This document shows, piece by piece, positions 8,432-16,396 of a DNA stretch of 64,000 nt. Below the pieces are notes generated by a model. It had not been told where the DNA came from. It saw only the letters and a list, made by a program, of their open reading frames with translations, and did not search any database. The translations under genes were made by a program, and so were the position numbers. The stretch is from positions 248,001 to 312,000 of the forward strand of contig NZ_BSFC01000030.1 in assembly GCF_027922145.1 (NCBI RefSeq), read 5' to 3'. Each line of letters begins with the position of its first letter. The stretch's first letter is position 1. This DNA comes from Novosphingobium resinovorum. GTDB lineage: Bacteria; Pseudomonadota; Alphaproteobacteria; Sphingomonadales; Sphingomonadaceae.

Positions 8432-9826
8432 GTGACTTCGATGCCAACAACCGTTCACGCAGGAGCCAGGCTGGATCGCCTGCCGGTTTCGCGTTTCCAC
8501 TGGCGCATCCTCGGCCTTATCAGCGCCGGCGCGTTCCTTGACGCTTTCGACGTCTACCTTGCGGGTGGCGTGATGGCTGCCGTGAAGTCGGAAGGCTTCG
8601 GCACTTTGCCGCAGGCGGCGGCCTTCATGTCGATGACATTCCTCGGCATGCTGCTCGGCGCGGCCATGGCGGGCTATGTCGGCGACCGGTTCGGCCGCCG
8701 CTATTCCTATCAGTTCAACCTCGCGCTCTTCGGGTTCGCATCCATCGCGGCGGTTTTCTCTCCCTCGATGACGTTCCTGATCGTCTGCCGTTTCATCATG
8801 GGCCTTGGACTGGGTGCGGAACTGGTCGTCGCGGCGGGTACGCTGGGCGAGTTCATCCCGCCAAGCCATCGCGGCCGGTGGGGCGCTATACTGGGCGCGA
8901 TCATCGGTTCGGGTCTGTTGATCGCCACCTCGATCGGCTACCTCGTGATCCCGAACCTGGGCTGGCGCTACATGTTCGCCATCGCGGGCGCCGGTGCCAT
9001 CGGAATCTGGATCCTGCGCAAGACCATGCCGGAATCGCCGCGCTGGCTGGAATCGGTCGGCCGCACGCAGGAGGCCGAGGCCGTCCTGCAGCAGATCGAG
9101 GCGGAGATCACCGCCGAGAAGGGCCCGCTCGCCCCTTATGCGAAGACCGCATCCGCCGCCCCGGCCCATGCACCGCTTTCCCGCCTCTTTGCATCGGACA
9201 TGCGCGGACGGCTTGCCGCCGCGACGCTCACGGCCATCGCCGCCAACGTCTCCGTTTACGGCTTCGTCGCCTGGCTGCCGACCTTCCTTGTGAGCAAGGG
9301 GCAGACGATGGTGCAGTCGCTGGGCTTCACCACGCTGATGTCGTTCGGCAGCATCGCCGGTTCGCTGGTCGCCGTGGCGATTGCCGACAAGGTGTCGCGC
9401 CGCGCTTCGCTCATCATCGCGGGCCTGCTCATCATCCTGTTCGGCGCGATCTATCCCAACGTCGAGGGCACGGTGCCGCTCGCCATCGCCGGCTTCCTGC
9501 TGGTGAGCAGCATCTATATGCTGACCGCGATCGGGCTGTTCCTCTACGTGCCGGAGATGTTCCCGACCGCCTATCGTCTGCGCGGCACCGGCTTTGCCGG
9601 GATGTGTGCCCGCGCCGGTTCGATGCTGACGCCGTTCATGACCGTGTGGCTGTTCGAAAACGTCGGACTTGAGGGCGTCCTCATGATGGTCGGCACGGTG
9701 CTGGCGCTGATGATGATCGCCGTGATCGCGGTGCGCGTCGAGGGACGCGGGGCCTCGCTCGACGCCATTGCGCAGGATCCGGACGCAGCCCCGGCCCGGC
9801 GCACCGTCGGCCTCGCGGGAGAGTGA
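8432..9826 (+). CDS. MFS transporter of the dicarboxylate locus
   Basis: A 464-residue protein with about 12 membrane segments. The MFS signature YVGDRFGRRYSY follows helix 2, and ESPRWL closes the first half, as in sugar-porter/aromatic-acid:H+ symporter-type permeases. The GTG start at 8432 was chosen because AAGGAGAGG sits 6-9 nt upstream; an in-frame start at 8318 would overlap the MaoC gene. Its stop overlaps the GTGA of the MmgE/PrpD gene, so it belongs to the same operon. It probably imports the C5 dicarboxylate (inference). Confidence 0.85.
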   Translation: MTSMPTTVHAGARLDRLPVSRFHWRILGLISAGAFLDAFDVYLAGGVMAAVKSEGFGTLPQAAAFMSMTFLGMLLGAAMAGYVGDRFGRRYSYQFNLALFGFASIAAVFSPSMTFLIVCRFIMGLGLGAELVVAAGTLGEFIPPSHRGRWGAILGAIIGSGLLIATSIGYLVIPNLGWRYMFAIAGAGAIGIWILRKTMPESPRWLESVGRTQEAEAVLQQIEAEITAEKGPLAPYAKTASAAPAHAPLSRLFASDMRGRLAAATLTAIAANVSVYGFVAWLPTFLVSKGQTMVQSLGFTTLMSFGSIAGSLVAVAIADKVSRRASLIIAGLLIILFGAIYPNVEGTVPLAIAGFLLVSSIYMLTAIGLFLYVPEMFPTAYRLRGTGFAGMCARAGSMLTPFMTVWLFENVGLEGVLMMVGTVLALMMIAVIAVRVEGRGASLDAIAQDPDAAPARRTVGLAGE

Positions 9827-9828
9827 AG

Positions 9829-11229
9829 ATGATTGCCCGGACTTATGCCGAATTCGCGAGCGGGCTGACGCTTGATGCCGTGCCCGAGCGGGTGCGCGAG
9901 CGCGCCTGCCACCTCATGCTGGACTCGATCGGCACCGGCATCGCCGCCCTTGGCGAGACCTGGGGGCAGAGCGCCTTCGCAGCGGCGCGGGATCTGGGGG
10001 AGGGGCGCTCGCCCGTCCTCGGCCACGGACGATCGCTGGCCCCGCGTGAGGCGGCGCTGGTCAATGGCCTCCTTATGCATGGTCTGGATTACGACGACAC
10101 ACATTCGCGCGGCATCATCCATGCGACGGTGAGCAGCCTTCCCGCTGCCCTTGCCGCCGCCGATAATGCCGGAGCGAGTGGCGCCGATCTGCTGCGTGCC
10201 TACATCATCGCCATGGAAGTCTCCACCCGCGTCGCCAGCGTCGCGGCCGGGGGCTTCCACCGCCACGGCTTCCACCCAACAAGCCTGTGCGGTGCTTTCG
10301 GGGCGACGGTGGGCGCGGGTCTCCTGATGGGGCTCGATGCGCAGCAGATCGGCATGGCGCAGGGCATCGTCCTGTCGATGGCGGGCGGCAGCCTCGAATT
10401 CCTGGAGGACGGCGCCTGGACCAAGCGCCTGCATCCCGGCTGGGCGGCCAGCTCCGCGCTGACCGCCGCGACGATGGCGAAGCACGGCTTCGTCGGGCCG
10501 AAGGCGGCATATGAGGGGCGCTTCGGCCTCTATTCCCTCTACCTGCGCGATGGCGCGCCGGCCGGCCTGGCCGATGCCTGCGCGGGACTTGGGGAAAGCT
10601 GGGAGATCGAGAACGTCTCGGTCAAGCCGCTGCCGGCCTGCCACATGACCCATGCCGCCGGCGATGCCGCCGCCGCGATCTGCGCCGAGCATGGCCTTTC
10701 GGGTGATGACATCGCGCGCGTCGTGGTGCTGGTCCCCGAAGCGGTGATCCCCATCGTGTGCGAGCCTTCCGCACCCAAGAAGGTCCCGGCGACCAGCTAC
10801 GACGCGCAGTTCTCGATCCCCTACATCGTCGCCACGGCGCTGCTGAAGGGCCGCTTCACGCTGGACGAACTGGACGGCGCGGCGCTGGCCGATCCGGATG
10901 TGCTCAAGCTGGCGCAGAAGGTCGATTATGCCGTCGATCCCGATACCGACTATCCGGTCCACTTCACCGGCGAGGTTATCGTCGAGACCACGGATGGCCG
11001 CCGCATCGCGAAGCGCGAGGCGGTGAACCGGGGCGCGGCGGACCGTCCGCTTTCCAATGCCGAAATCCGCGCCAAGTACGACGACAACGCCGCCCGCCGC
11101 GTGACCGCCGTGCAGGCCGCCGCGATCGCCGATGCCGTGCTGGACATCGCCAACCATCCCGCAGCGCGCCTGAGCGACCTGCTCGCCGCTGCTGTCCCTG
11201 TTGAAATTCGAGAAGGAACCGCCGCGTGA
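9829..11229 (+). CDS. MmgE/PrpD family protein
   Basis: A 466-residue member of the MmgE/PrpD fold, which includes 2-methylcitrate dehydratase, iminodisuccinate epimerase and cis-aconitate decarboxylase. The family motifs GLDYDDTH (about residues 86-93) and KRLHPGWAA (about 202-210) are present. The ATG at 9829 has GGAG 7 nt upstream; the GTG at 9823 overlapping the previous stop is an alternative. A protein of this family also sits in the Pseudomonas aeruginosa itaconate locus (PA0881). It may process an itaconate relative, but its reaction cannot be decided from sequence. Confidence 0.85.
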   Translation: MIARTYAEFASGLTLDAVPERVRERACHLMLDSIGTGIAALGETWGQSAFAAARDLGEGRSPVLGHGRSLAPREAALVNGLLMHGLDYDDTHSRGIIHATVSSLPAALAAADNAGASGADLLRAYIIAMEVSTRVASVAAGGFHRHGFHPTSLCGAFGATVGAGLLMGLDAQQIGMAQGIVLSMAGGSLEFLEDGAWTKRLHPGWAASSALTAATMAKHGFVGPKAAYEGRFGLYSLYLRDGAPAGLADACAGLGESWEIENVSVKPLPACHMTHAAGDAAAAICAEHGLSGDDIARVVVLVPEAVIPIVCEPSAPKKVPATSYDAQFSIPYIVATALLKGRFTLDELDGAALADPDVLKLAQKVDYAVDPDTDYPVHFTGEVIVETTDGRRIAKREAVNRGAADRPLSNAEIRAKYDDNAARRVTAVQAAAIADAVLDIANHPAARLSDLLAAAVPVEIREGTAA

Positions 11230-12404
11230 ACATGGAAAGCCCGATCACCAGCCAGGGCGCGACGCCCGAAGAGGAACAGATGATCCTCGACACCGTCGAG
11301 AAGTTCCTTGAGGCCGAAGTGAAGCCCTACGTCCACCAGCTGGACCATGACGACGAATACCCGCAGGCCATCGTCGACAAGATGAAGGAGCTGGGCTTCT
11401 TCGGTCTGATGATCGATCCGGAATTCGGCGGCTTCGGCATCTCGACGCTGACCTATGCGCGCATCATCGAGAAGATCTCGGCGGTGTGGATGTCCGTCTC
11501 GGGCATCATCAATTCGCACATGATCATGGCGATGACCGTGCAGCGCTGCGGTACTGACGAGCAGAAGGCGCATTACCTCCCGAAGTTCGCCACCGGCGAA
11601 CTGCGCGGCGGCATCGGCCTGACCGAGCCCGACGCGGGCACCGACCTGCAGAACATCCGCACCGTCGCCAAGCGCGAGGGCGACGAGTACGTCGTCAACG
11701 GCAACAAGATGTGGATCACCAACTCGGGCTCGGGCAACTGCATCCTGCTGCTGGTCAAGACCGACCCGACCGCAGAGCCGCGCCACAAGGGTATGAGCCT
11801 GCTGATCGCCGAGAAGGGCCCGGGCTTCGTCGTCTCCAAGAAGCTGGAGAAGCTGGGCTACAAGGGTATCGACAGCTGCGCGCTGGCCTTCGAGGACTAC
11901 CGCGTGCCGGTCGAGCGCCTTGTCGGCGGCGTCGAGGGCAAGGGTCTGAAGCAGGTGCTGGGCGGTCTGGAACTGGGCCGCATCAACGTGGCCGCGCGCG
12001 GCCTCGGCATCGCGCAGGCGGCGCTGAACGAGGCGGTCGCCTATTCGCAGACCCGCAAGACCTTCGGCAAGCCGATCTGCGAACACCAGGCGATCCAGCT
12101 CAAGCTGGGCGAGATGGCCACCCGCGTCACTGCCGCCCGCCTGCTGACCGAGAATGCCGCAATGGCCTACGACCGCGGCGAACGCTGCGACATGGAAGCG
12201 GGCATGGCCAAGTTCTTCGCCACCGAAGCCGGTCTTGAAAACGCGACCGAGGCGATGCGCATCTTCGGCGGCTACGGCTATTCCAAGGAATATCCGATCG
12301 AGCGCCTCTACCGCGACGCCCCGCTGCTGACCATCGGCGAGGGCACCAACGAACTGCAGCGCATCATCATCGCCAAGCAGATCATCGCAAGGAACCCGGC
12401 ATGA
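11226..12404 (+). CDS. acyl-CoA dehydrogenase
   Basis: A 392-residue flavoprotein of full acyl-CoA dehydrogenase length. It has the GGIGLTEPDAGTD flavin-side loop (about residue 127) and the C-terminal catalytic segment TIGEGTNELQR, where the first Glu is the likely base. It would introduce a 2,3-double bond into an acyl-CoA and pass electrons to ETF. The start GTG overlaps the preceding TGA, with AAGGAA 8 nt upstream. The stop overlaps the next ATG (ATGA), indicating tight coupling to the CoA-transferase. An equivalent gene (PA0879) occurs in the Pseudomonas itaconate locus. Confidence 0.9.
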   Translation: MNMESPITSQGATPEEEQMILDTVEKFLEAEVKPYVHQLDHDDEYPQAIVDKMKELGFFGLMIDPEFGGFGISTLTYARIIEKISAVWMSVSGIINSHMIMAMTVQRCGTDEQKAHYLPKFATGELRGGIGLTEPDAGTDLQNIRTVAKREGDEYVVNGNKMWITNSGSGNCILLLVKTDPTAEPRHKGMSLLIAEKGPGFVVSKKLEKLGYKGIDSCALAFEDYRVPVERLVGGVEGKGLKQVLGGLELGRINVAARGLGIAQAALNEAVAYSQTRKTFGKPICEHQAIQLKLGEMATRVTAARLLTENAAMAYDRGERCDMEAGMAKFFATEAGLENATEAMRIFGGYGYSKEYPIERLYRDAPLLTIGEGTNELQRIIIAKQIIARNPA

Positions 12405-13639
12405 ACGCCCCCGCTTCCGATATCACGGCGGACACCGCGCAGCCCGGCCTGCAGCCGCTGGCGGGCCTGCGCATCGTCGCGGTCGAGCAGTACGGCGCCG
12501 GGCCCTTCGGCACCCAGCAGCTGGCCGACCTCGGCGCCGAGGTCATCAAGATCGAGAACCACAAGGATGGCGGCGACGTGGGCCGTCATGTCGGCCCGTA
12601 CTTCTTCGGCCCCGAGGACAGCCACTTCTACGAAGCGTTCAACCGCAACAAGAAGAGCCTTGGCGTCGACCTGAAGAGCGCCGAGGGCCGCGCCGTCCTT
12701 GAGCGTCTGGTCGCTTCGGCGGACGTCGTGTTCAACAACCTGCGCGGCGATCTGCCGGCGAAGCTGGGCCTCGATTACGCCAGCCTCTCAGCCGTCAATC
12801 CGCGCATCGTCTGCGCCCACCTTTCGGCCTATGGCCGCACCGGCAGCCGCGCCAACTGGCCGGGCTACGATTACCTGATGCAGGCCGAGGCGGGCTACCT
12901 CTCGCTGACCGGCGAGCCGGAGGCGCCGCCTTCGCGCTTCGGCCTTTCGATCATCGACTTCATGACCGGCACCACCGCCGCGATGGCGATCCTGGCGGGT
13001 GTCGTCTCGGCGCGGGCGCAGGGCGTGGGCCGTGACTATGACGTCAGCCTGTTCGACGTGGCGCTGTCCAACCTTAACTACGTGGCCGAATGGTATCTCA
13101 ACGGCGGTGTCACCGTGGGCCGCACGCCGCGTTCGGGCCACCCGTCGCTGACACCCAGCCAGCTCTACACCACGCAGGATGGCTGGATCTTCATCATGTG
13201 CAACAAGGAGAAGTTCTGGCAGAACATGGCGCCGCTGATCGGCAAGCCCGAATGGGCGTCCGATCCGCGCTACGCCACGTTCAAGGACCGCCTTGAGAAC
13301 CGCGCGGGGTTCAACGCGGATCTCGACGCCGTGCTAGCCACCCGCACCACTGCTGAGTGGATGGAGATCTTCGCGGGCAAGGTGCCTGCCGCGCCGGTGC
13401 TCGACGTGGGGCAGGCGCTGGAAAATCCCTTCGTTCGCGAACAGGGTCGCATCGTCGACTTCGCCCACCCGGACCATGGCGCACTTCCCGGCGTCGCCTC
13501 GGCGGTGCGCGCAAGCGGTGCCGAACATCCCGCCAGAGCCGCGCCGAAACTGGGGCAGGATACCGACGATGTGCTGGTCTCGCTCGGCTTCGGCGTTCCG
13601 GAAATCTCGGCCCTGCGCGAAAAGGAGATCATCCGCTGA
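12401..13639 (+). CDS. CaiB/BaiF (class III) CoA-transferase, candidate succinyl-CoA:itaconate transferase
   Basis: A 412-residue class III CoA-transferase. LRIVAVEQYGAGPFGTQQLADLG (about residues 23-45) gives the N-terminal fold, and the catalytic Asp lies in PGYDYLMQAEAG (about residue 156). The family moves CoA between dicarboxylic acids without ATP. Beside a MaoC hydratase and a CitE lyase it fits the Ict role: activation of itaconate or mesaconate with succinyl-CoA. It overlaps the acyl-CoA dehydrogenase gene by 4 nt. The general function is secure; the exact acid is inferred. Confidence 0.88.
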   Translation: MNAPASDITADTAQPGLQPLAGLRIVAVEQYGAGPFGTQQLADLGAEVIKIENHKDGGDVGRHVGPYFFGPEDSHFYEAFNRNKKSLGVDLKSAEGRAVLERLVASADVVFNNLRGDLPAKLGLDYASLSAVNPRIVCAHLSAYGRTGSRANWPGYDYLMQAEAGYLSLTGEPEAPPSRFGLSIIDFMTGTTAAMAILAGVVSARAQGVGRDYDVSLFDVALSNLNYVAEWYLNGGVTVGRTPRSGHPSLTPSQLYTTQDGWIFIMCNKEKFWQNMAPLIGKPEWASDPRYATFKDRLENRAGFNADLDAVLATRTTAEWMEIFAGKVPAAPVLDVGQALENPFVREQGRIVDFAHPDHGALPGVASAVRASGAEHPARAAPKLGQDTDDVLVSLGFGVPEISALREKEIIR

Positions 13640-13665
13640 CATCTGCCGTGTCTTTGGTTTACGGA

Positions 13666-13691
13666 GGATTGTCCGGACCACCGGACAATCC
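13666..13691. promoter_or_regulatory. inverted-repeat operator upstream of the GntR gene
   Basis: GGATTGTCCGG (13666-13676) and CCGGACAATCC (13681-13691) form a perfect 11-bp inverted repeat with a 4-bp spacer. It embeds two copies of the TTGTCCGG half-site, 23 bp before the GntR start. The position suggests autoregulation. It also lies just after the CoA-transferase stop, so the regulator may have its own promoter here. Confidence 0.7.
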
Positions 13692-13713
13692 AGTCGTGCC
13701 GAGGGGACATGAG

Positions 13714-14463
13714 ATGACGCCGCCGCTCCAACAGCAACCCCGCTACCTGCAGCTTGCCCAGACCCTGATCGCGGAGATCGAGGCGGGACGTTTCCCGGTG
13801 GGAGCGCTGATCCCCACGGAATTCGAGTTGTGCGCGCAGTTCGGCGCCAGTCGATTCACCGTGCGCGAAGCCATCAAGCGGCTGGTGCAACTGGGTATGG
13901 TGACGCGGCAGGCCGGTGTCGGCACTCGCGTCGTCGGTCCACGCCAGCAGGGCGGCTATGTGCAGGTGATCGAAGGGCTGAGCGACCTTCACCGCTTCAC
14001 TTCCGAAACGCGGCTGGAACTGCACGGACGCGAGGTGATGGAAATCACCGGCGATCTTGCCGGGACGCTGGAGGCGAAGCCGGGTGAGGCGTGGCTGGTG
14101 CTCGATGCGGTACGCCGTACCGAGGCTGGTGTCGCGATCGCCCTGTCGCGGATCTACATTCATCCCGCCTTTCGCGGCGTCACGCTTGCCGACGCGGACG
14201 ATCACACCCCGATCTACACGCGGATCGAGCAGCAGTTCGGGGAACGGATCGTAGAGGTGCAGCAGACCATCGAGGGCTTCGCCGTCGATGCGCGGTCGGC
14301 CGAGCGGCTGGGCGTCAAGCGCGGCGCGCCTGCCCTGCGGGTAACCCGCAAGTACAACAACCGGCGGGGCGAGGTGGTCGAGATGGCCGTCAGCACGCAC
14401 CCCGCCGATCGCTATTCCTATTCGCAGACCTTCCGCCGCGACGATCGCGGCAACCTGACCTGA
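13714..14463 (+). CDS. GntR-family (HutC/UTRA) transcriptional regulator
   Basis: A 249-residue regulator. The N-terminal winged helix-turn-helix covers about residues 10-75 (YLQLAQTLIAEIEAGRFPVG, then ASRFTVREAIKRL). The UTRA ligand-binding domain follows (about 90-240, including PIYTRIEQQFGERI). The ATG at 13714 has GAGGGGA upstream; an in-frame start far upstream would overlap the CoA-transferase gene. It sits inside the catabolic locus and its promoter carries the same palindrome found at the other units. It is most likely a repressor released by a pathway acid or CoA ester (inference). Known itaconate loci in Pseudomonas use a LysR-type activator instead. Confidence 0.9.
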   Translation: MTPPLQQQPRYLQLAQTLIAEIEAGRFPVGALIPTEFELCAQFGASRFTVREAIKRLVQLGMVTRQAGVGTRVVGPRQQGGYVQVIEGLSDLHRFTSETRLELHGREVMEITGDLAGTLEAKPGEAWLVLDAVRRTEAGVAIALSRIYIHPAFRGVTLADADDHTPIYTRIEQQFGERIVEVQQTIEGFAVDARSAERLGVKRGAPALRVTRKYNNRRGEVVEMAVSTHPADRYSYSQTFRRDDRGNLT

Positions 14464-14475
14464 GAGGACCTTTCC

Positions 14476-15294
14476 ATGTCGCTGCCCGCCCGTTCCATCC
14501 TGTTCGTGCCCGGCGACCGCGCCGATCGCTTCGAGAAGGCGGCCTGCAGCGGCGCGGACATGGTGGTGCTCGATCTTGAGGACGCGGTGTTGCCGGATCA
14601 CAAGGTCGCCGCGCGCGACACGATCTACCAGGCGCTGGCAATGCTCGCCGAACCGCGCTTCGTGGTGCGGGTCAACAGTTTGGGAACCCCGTGGCATGAG
14701 GATGATGTCTGGGCGCTGGCGGGGCTGCCGGGGCTTGCCGGGCTGATGCTGCCCAAGGCGGAGAGGGCTGAGGATTTTGTCGATATGCGCCGGGCCAAGG
14801 TACCGCTGCACGCGCTGGTGGAAACGGTGCGAGGAGCGCTGGATCTGTCGGGTCTGTGCGGCGCGGAGGGCCTCGTGAGGCTGCATTTCGGCACCGTCGA
14901 TTTTCAGGTCGATGCGGGTATCGACGGCGACCGGGAGGAGATCGATGCGATCCGTACCCAGATGGTGCTGCACTCGCGGCTGGCCGGCCTCCAGGCGCCG
15001 GTCGACGGCGTCTCGGTCGACCTTGCCGACGTGGAGGGAATGGCGCGGGATGCGGCGCGGTCGCGCCGCTTCGGTTTCGGCGGCAAGCTTTGCGTCCATC
15101 CCCGGCAGGTCGCGCCGGTGAACGCGGCATTTTCGCCCAGCGCGGCTTCGGTCGACTGGGCCCGCCGCGTGGTCGATGCCCTGTCGAACGGTCACGGCGC
15201 GGTGGCGGTCGACGGCAAGCTGGTCGACAAGCCCATCGTCGATCGCGCACACCGCGTGCTGGCGCAAAGCGAGAGCTACGGCGTGGTCGCCTGA
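14476..15294 (+). CDS. HpcH/CitE-family lyase (candidate citramalyl-CoA lyase)
   Basis: A 272-residue CitE/HpcH TIM barrel. The N-terminus RSILFVPGDRADRFEKA and GADMVVLDLEDAV are family hallmarks. The likely Mg2+ ligands are Glu at about 116 (VETVRG) and Asp at about 142 (GTVDFQ). Stand-alone CitE proteins cleave malyl-CoA- or citramalyl-CoA-type esters. Here the expected reaction is citramalyl-CoA to acetyl-CoA plus pyruvate, the last step of itaconate degradation (Ccl). It starts 12 nt after the GntR gene, with GAGAGGA upstream. Confidence 0.88.
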   Translation: MSLPARSILFVPGDRADRFEKAACSGADMVVLDLEDAVLPDHKVAARDTIYQALAMLAEPRFVVRVNSLGTPWHEDDVWALAGLPGLAGLMLPKAERAEDFVDMRRAKVPLHALVETVRGALDLSGLCGAEGLVRLHFGTVDFQVDAGIDGDREEIDAIRTQMVLHSRLAGLQAPVDGVSVDLADVEGMARDAARSRRFGFGGKLCVHPRQVAPVNAAFSPSAASVDWARRVVDALSNGHGAVAVDGKLVDKPIVDRAHRVLAQSESYGVVA

Positions 15295-15335
15295 TCCCCA
15301 CCTGATCGGCGCCTTTGGGGCTTGCGGCGGGGTAC

Positions 15336-16262
15336 TCAGGGCGTGTGCGGGATGGTGCCGCCTGCCGGTCGATCGGGTCGCAGGCGGATCAGGCCTTCCT
15401 GCACGGTGCTGGCGACAAGGCGCCCGTCGCGGGTGTAGATGCTGCCTGCGGCCCTGCCGCGCCCACGGCCTGCCCAGTTGCTTTCGGTGGCGTAAAGCAG
15501 CCAGTCGTCCAGTGGAGCCTCTTCATGGAACCACACCGCGTGATCGAGACTGGCGGTCTGCATGCTCGTCTCGAACATGTTCACACCGTGCGGGATCAGC
15601 GCCGAACTCAGCAGAGCATAGTCGGAAACGTAGGCGAGCATGACCCGCTGCAGTGACGCGTCCACCGGGATCGATCCGCGCAGGCGGAACCATGTGCGCG
15701 AGACCGGCAGGTCCTTGCCTTGTTGCAGGAACGAGGGATAGCCGACCGGGCGCATCTCGAATGCGGAACGGCGTTCGAGATAGGCGCGCGCGACCTCGCC
15801 GATGTCCTCGCCATACTGCAGGGCCAGCGCATCTAGCGGCAGCAGCCCTTCCGGGTCGGGCACGCGCGGCATCGGTGATGCATGCTCGAGACCGGTTTCG
15901 AGCCTGTGGAACGAGGCTGTCAGCGTGAGCAGAGGCGCCTCGTTTTGCAGCACGACCGTCCGGCGTACCGCGAAACTGCCGCCATCGAAATCGCGCTCGA
16001 CTTTCAGGAGCAACGGTTCCGCCTCGCGCCCCGGCCTGAGAAAGTGGGCGTGAAGATTGTGCGCGATCTTGTCGTCGACGGTATGCCGGGCCGCGTTGAA
16101 CGCCTGGGCGACGAGCTGGCCGCCGAAGCATCGCCCGGTGGCTCCGGGTATGGGCGGAGCGCGGAACAGGTCGTCGTCGATCCGTTCCAGCGCGAATTGC
16201 CGCGCGAAGCCGTCAACCAGGTCGTCGTCAGAGTAATGTCCGGACAAATCAAGCATGGACAT
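15336..16262 (-). CDS. tesB: acyl-CoA thioesterase II
   Basis: A 308-residue double hot-dog thioesterase. The first hot-dog motif GRCFGGQLVAQAFNAA is at about residues 43-58, and the C-terminal DHAVWFH (about 240) contains the catalytic Asp. TesB hydrolyses acyl-CoA to free acid and CoA, so here it could relieve trapped CoA esters of the converging catabolic operon. The start ATG is at 16262, with a second in-frame ATG at 16256. The putative GntR operator lies inside codons 5-9, which would let the regulator block transcription just after initiation. Confidence 0.9.
   Translation of the reverse strand: MSMLDLSGHYSDDDLVDGFARQFALERIDDDLFRAPPIPGATGRCFGGQLVAQAFNAARHTVDDKIAHNLHAHFLRPGREAEPLLLKVERDFDGGSFAVRRTVVLQNEAPLLTLTASFHRLETGLEHASPMPRVPDPEGLLPLDALALQYGEDIGEVARAYLERRSAFEMRPVGYPSFLQQGKDLPVSRTWFRLRGSIPVDASLQRVMLAYVSDYALLSSALIPHGVNMFETSMQTASLDHAVWFHEEAPLDDWLLYATESNWAGRGRGRAAGSIYTRDGRLVASTVQEGLIRLRPDRPAGGTIPHTP
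16237..16246. promoter_or_regulatory. GntR-type palindrome at the tesB start
   Basis: TGTCCGGACA is the 10-bp core of the locus operator. It is flanked as ATGTCCGGACAA and lies within the first codons of tesB, on the far side of the ada divergent region. Its presence links tesB to the dicarboxylate regulon. Coding constraint alone would not require a palindrome here. Confidence 0.55.
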
Positions 16263-16396
16263 GCCATAGCCGAATGGCGGTAACGATCAAGCGCTTCGCG
16301 CCGCCTTGTCTCGCCAGGAGCGGTCCGAAGCCCCATATCGGATTTGAGAGCAAGAAACAGAGCGCGGGCTGGATCTCGGGCTGGCAGAACGGCTTC

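Noticed and set aside
13357..13713. Extended N-terminus of the GntR protein
   Set aside because: It would overlap the CoA-transferase gene and run through the operator. The winged-helix domain begins only after 13714.
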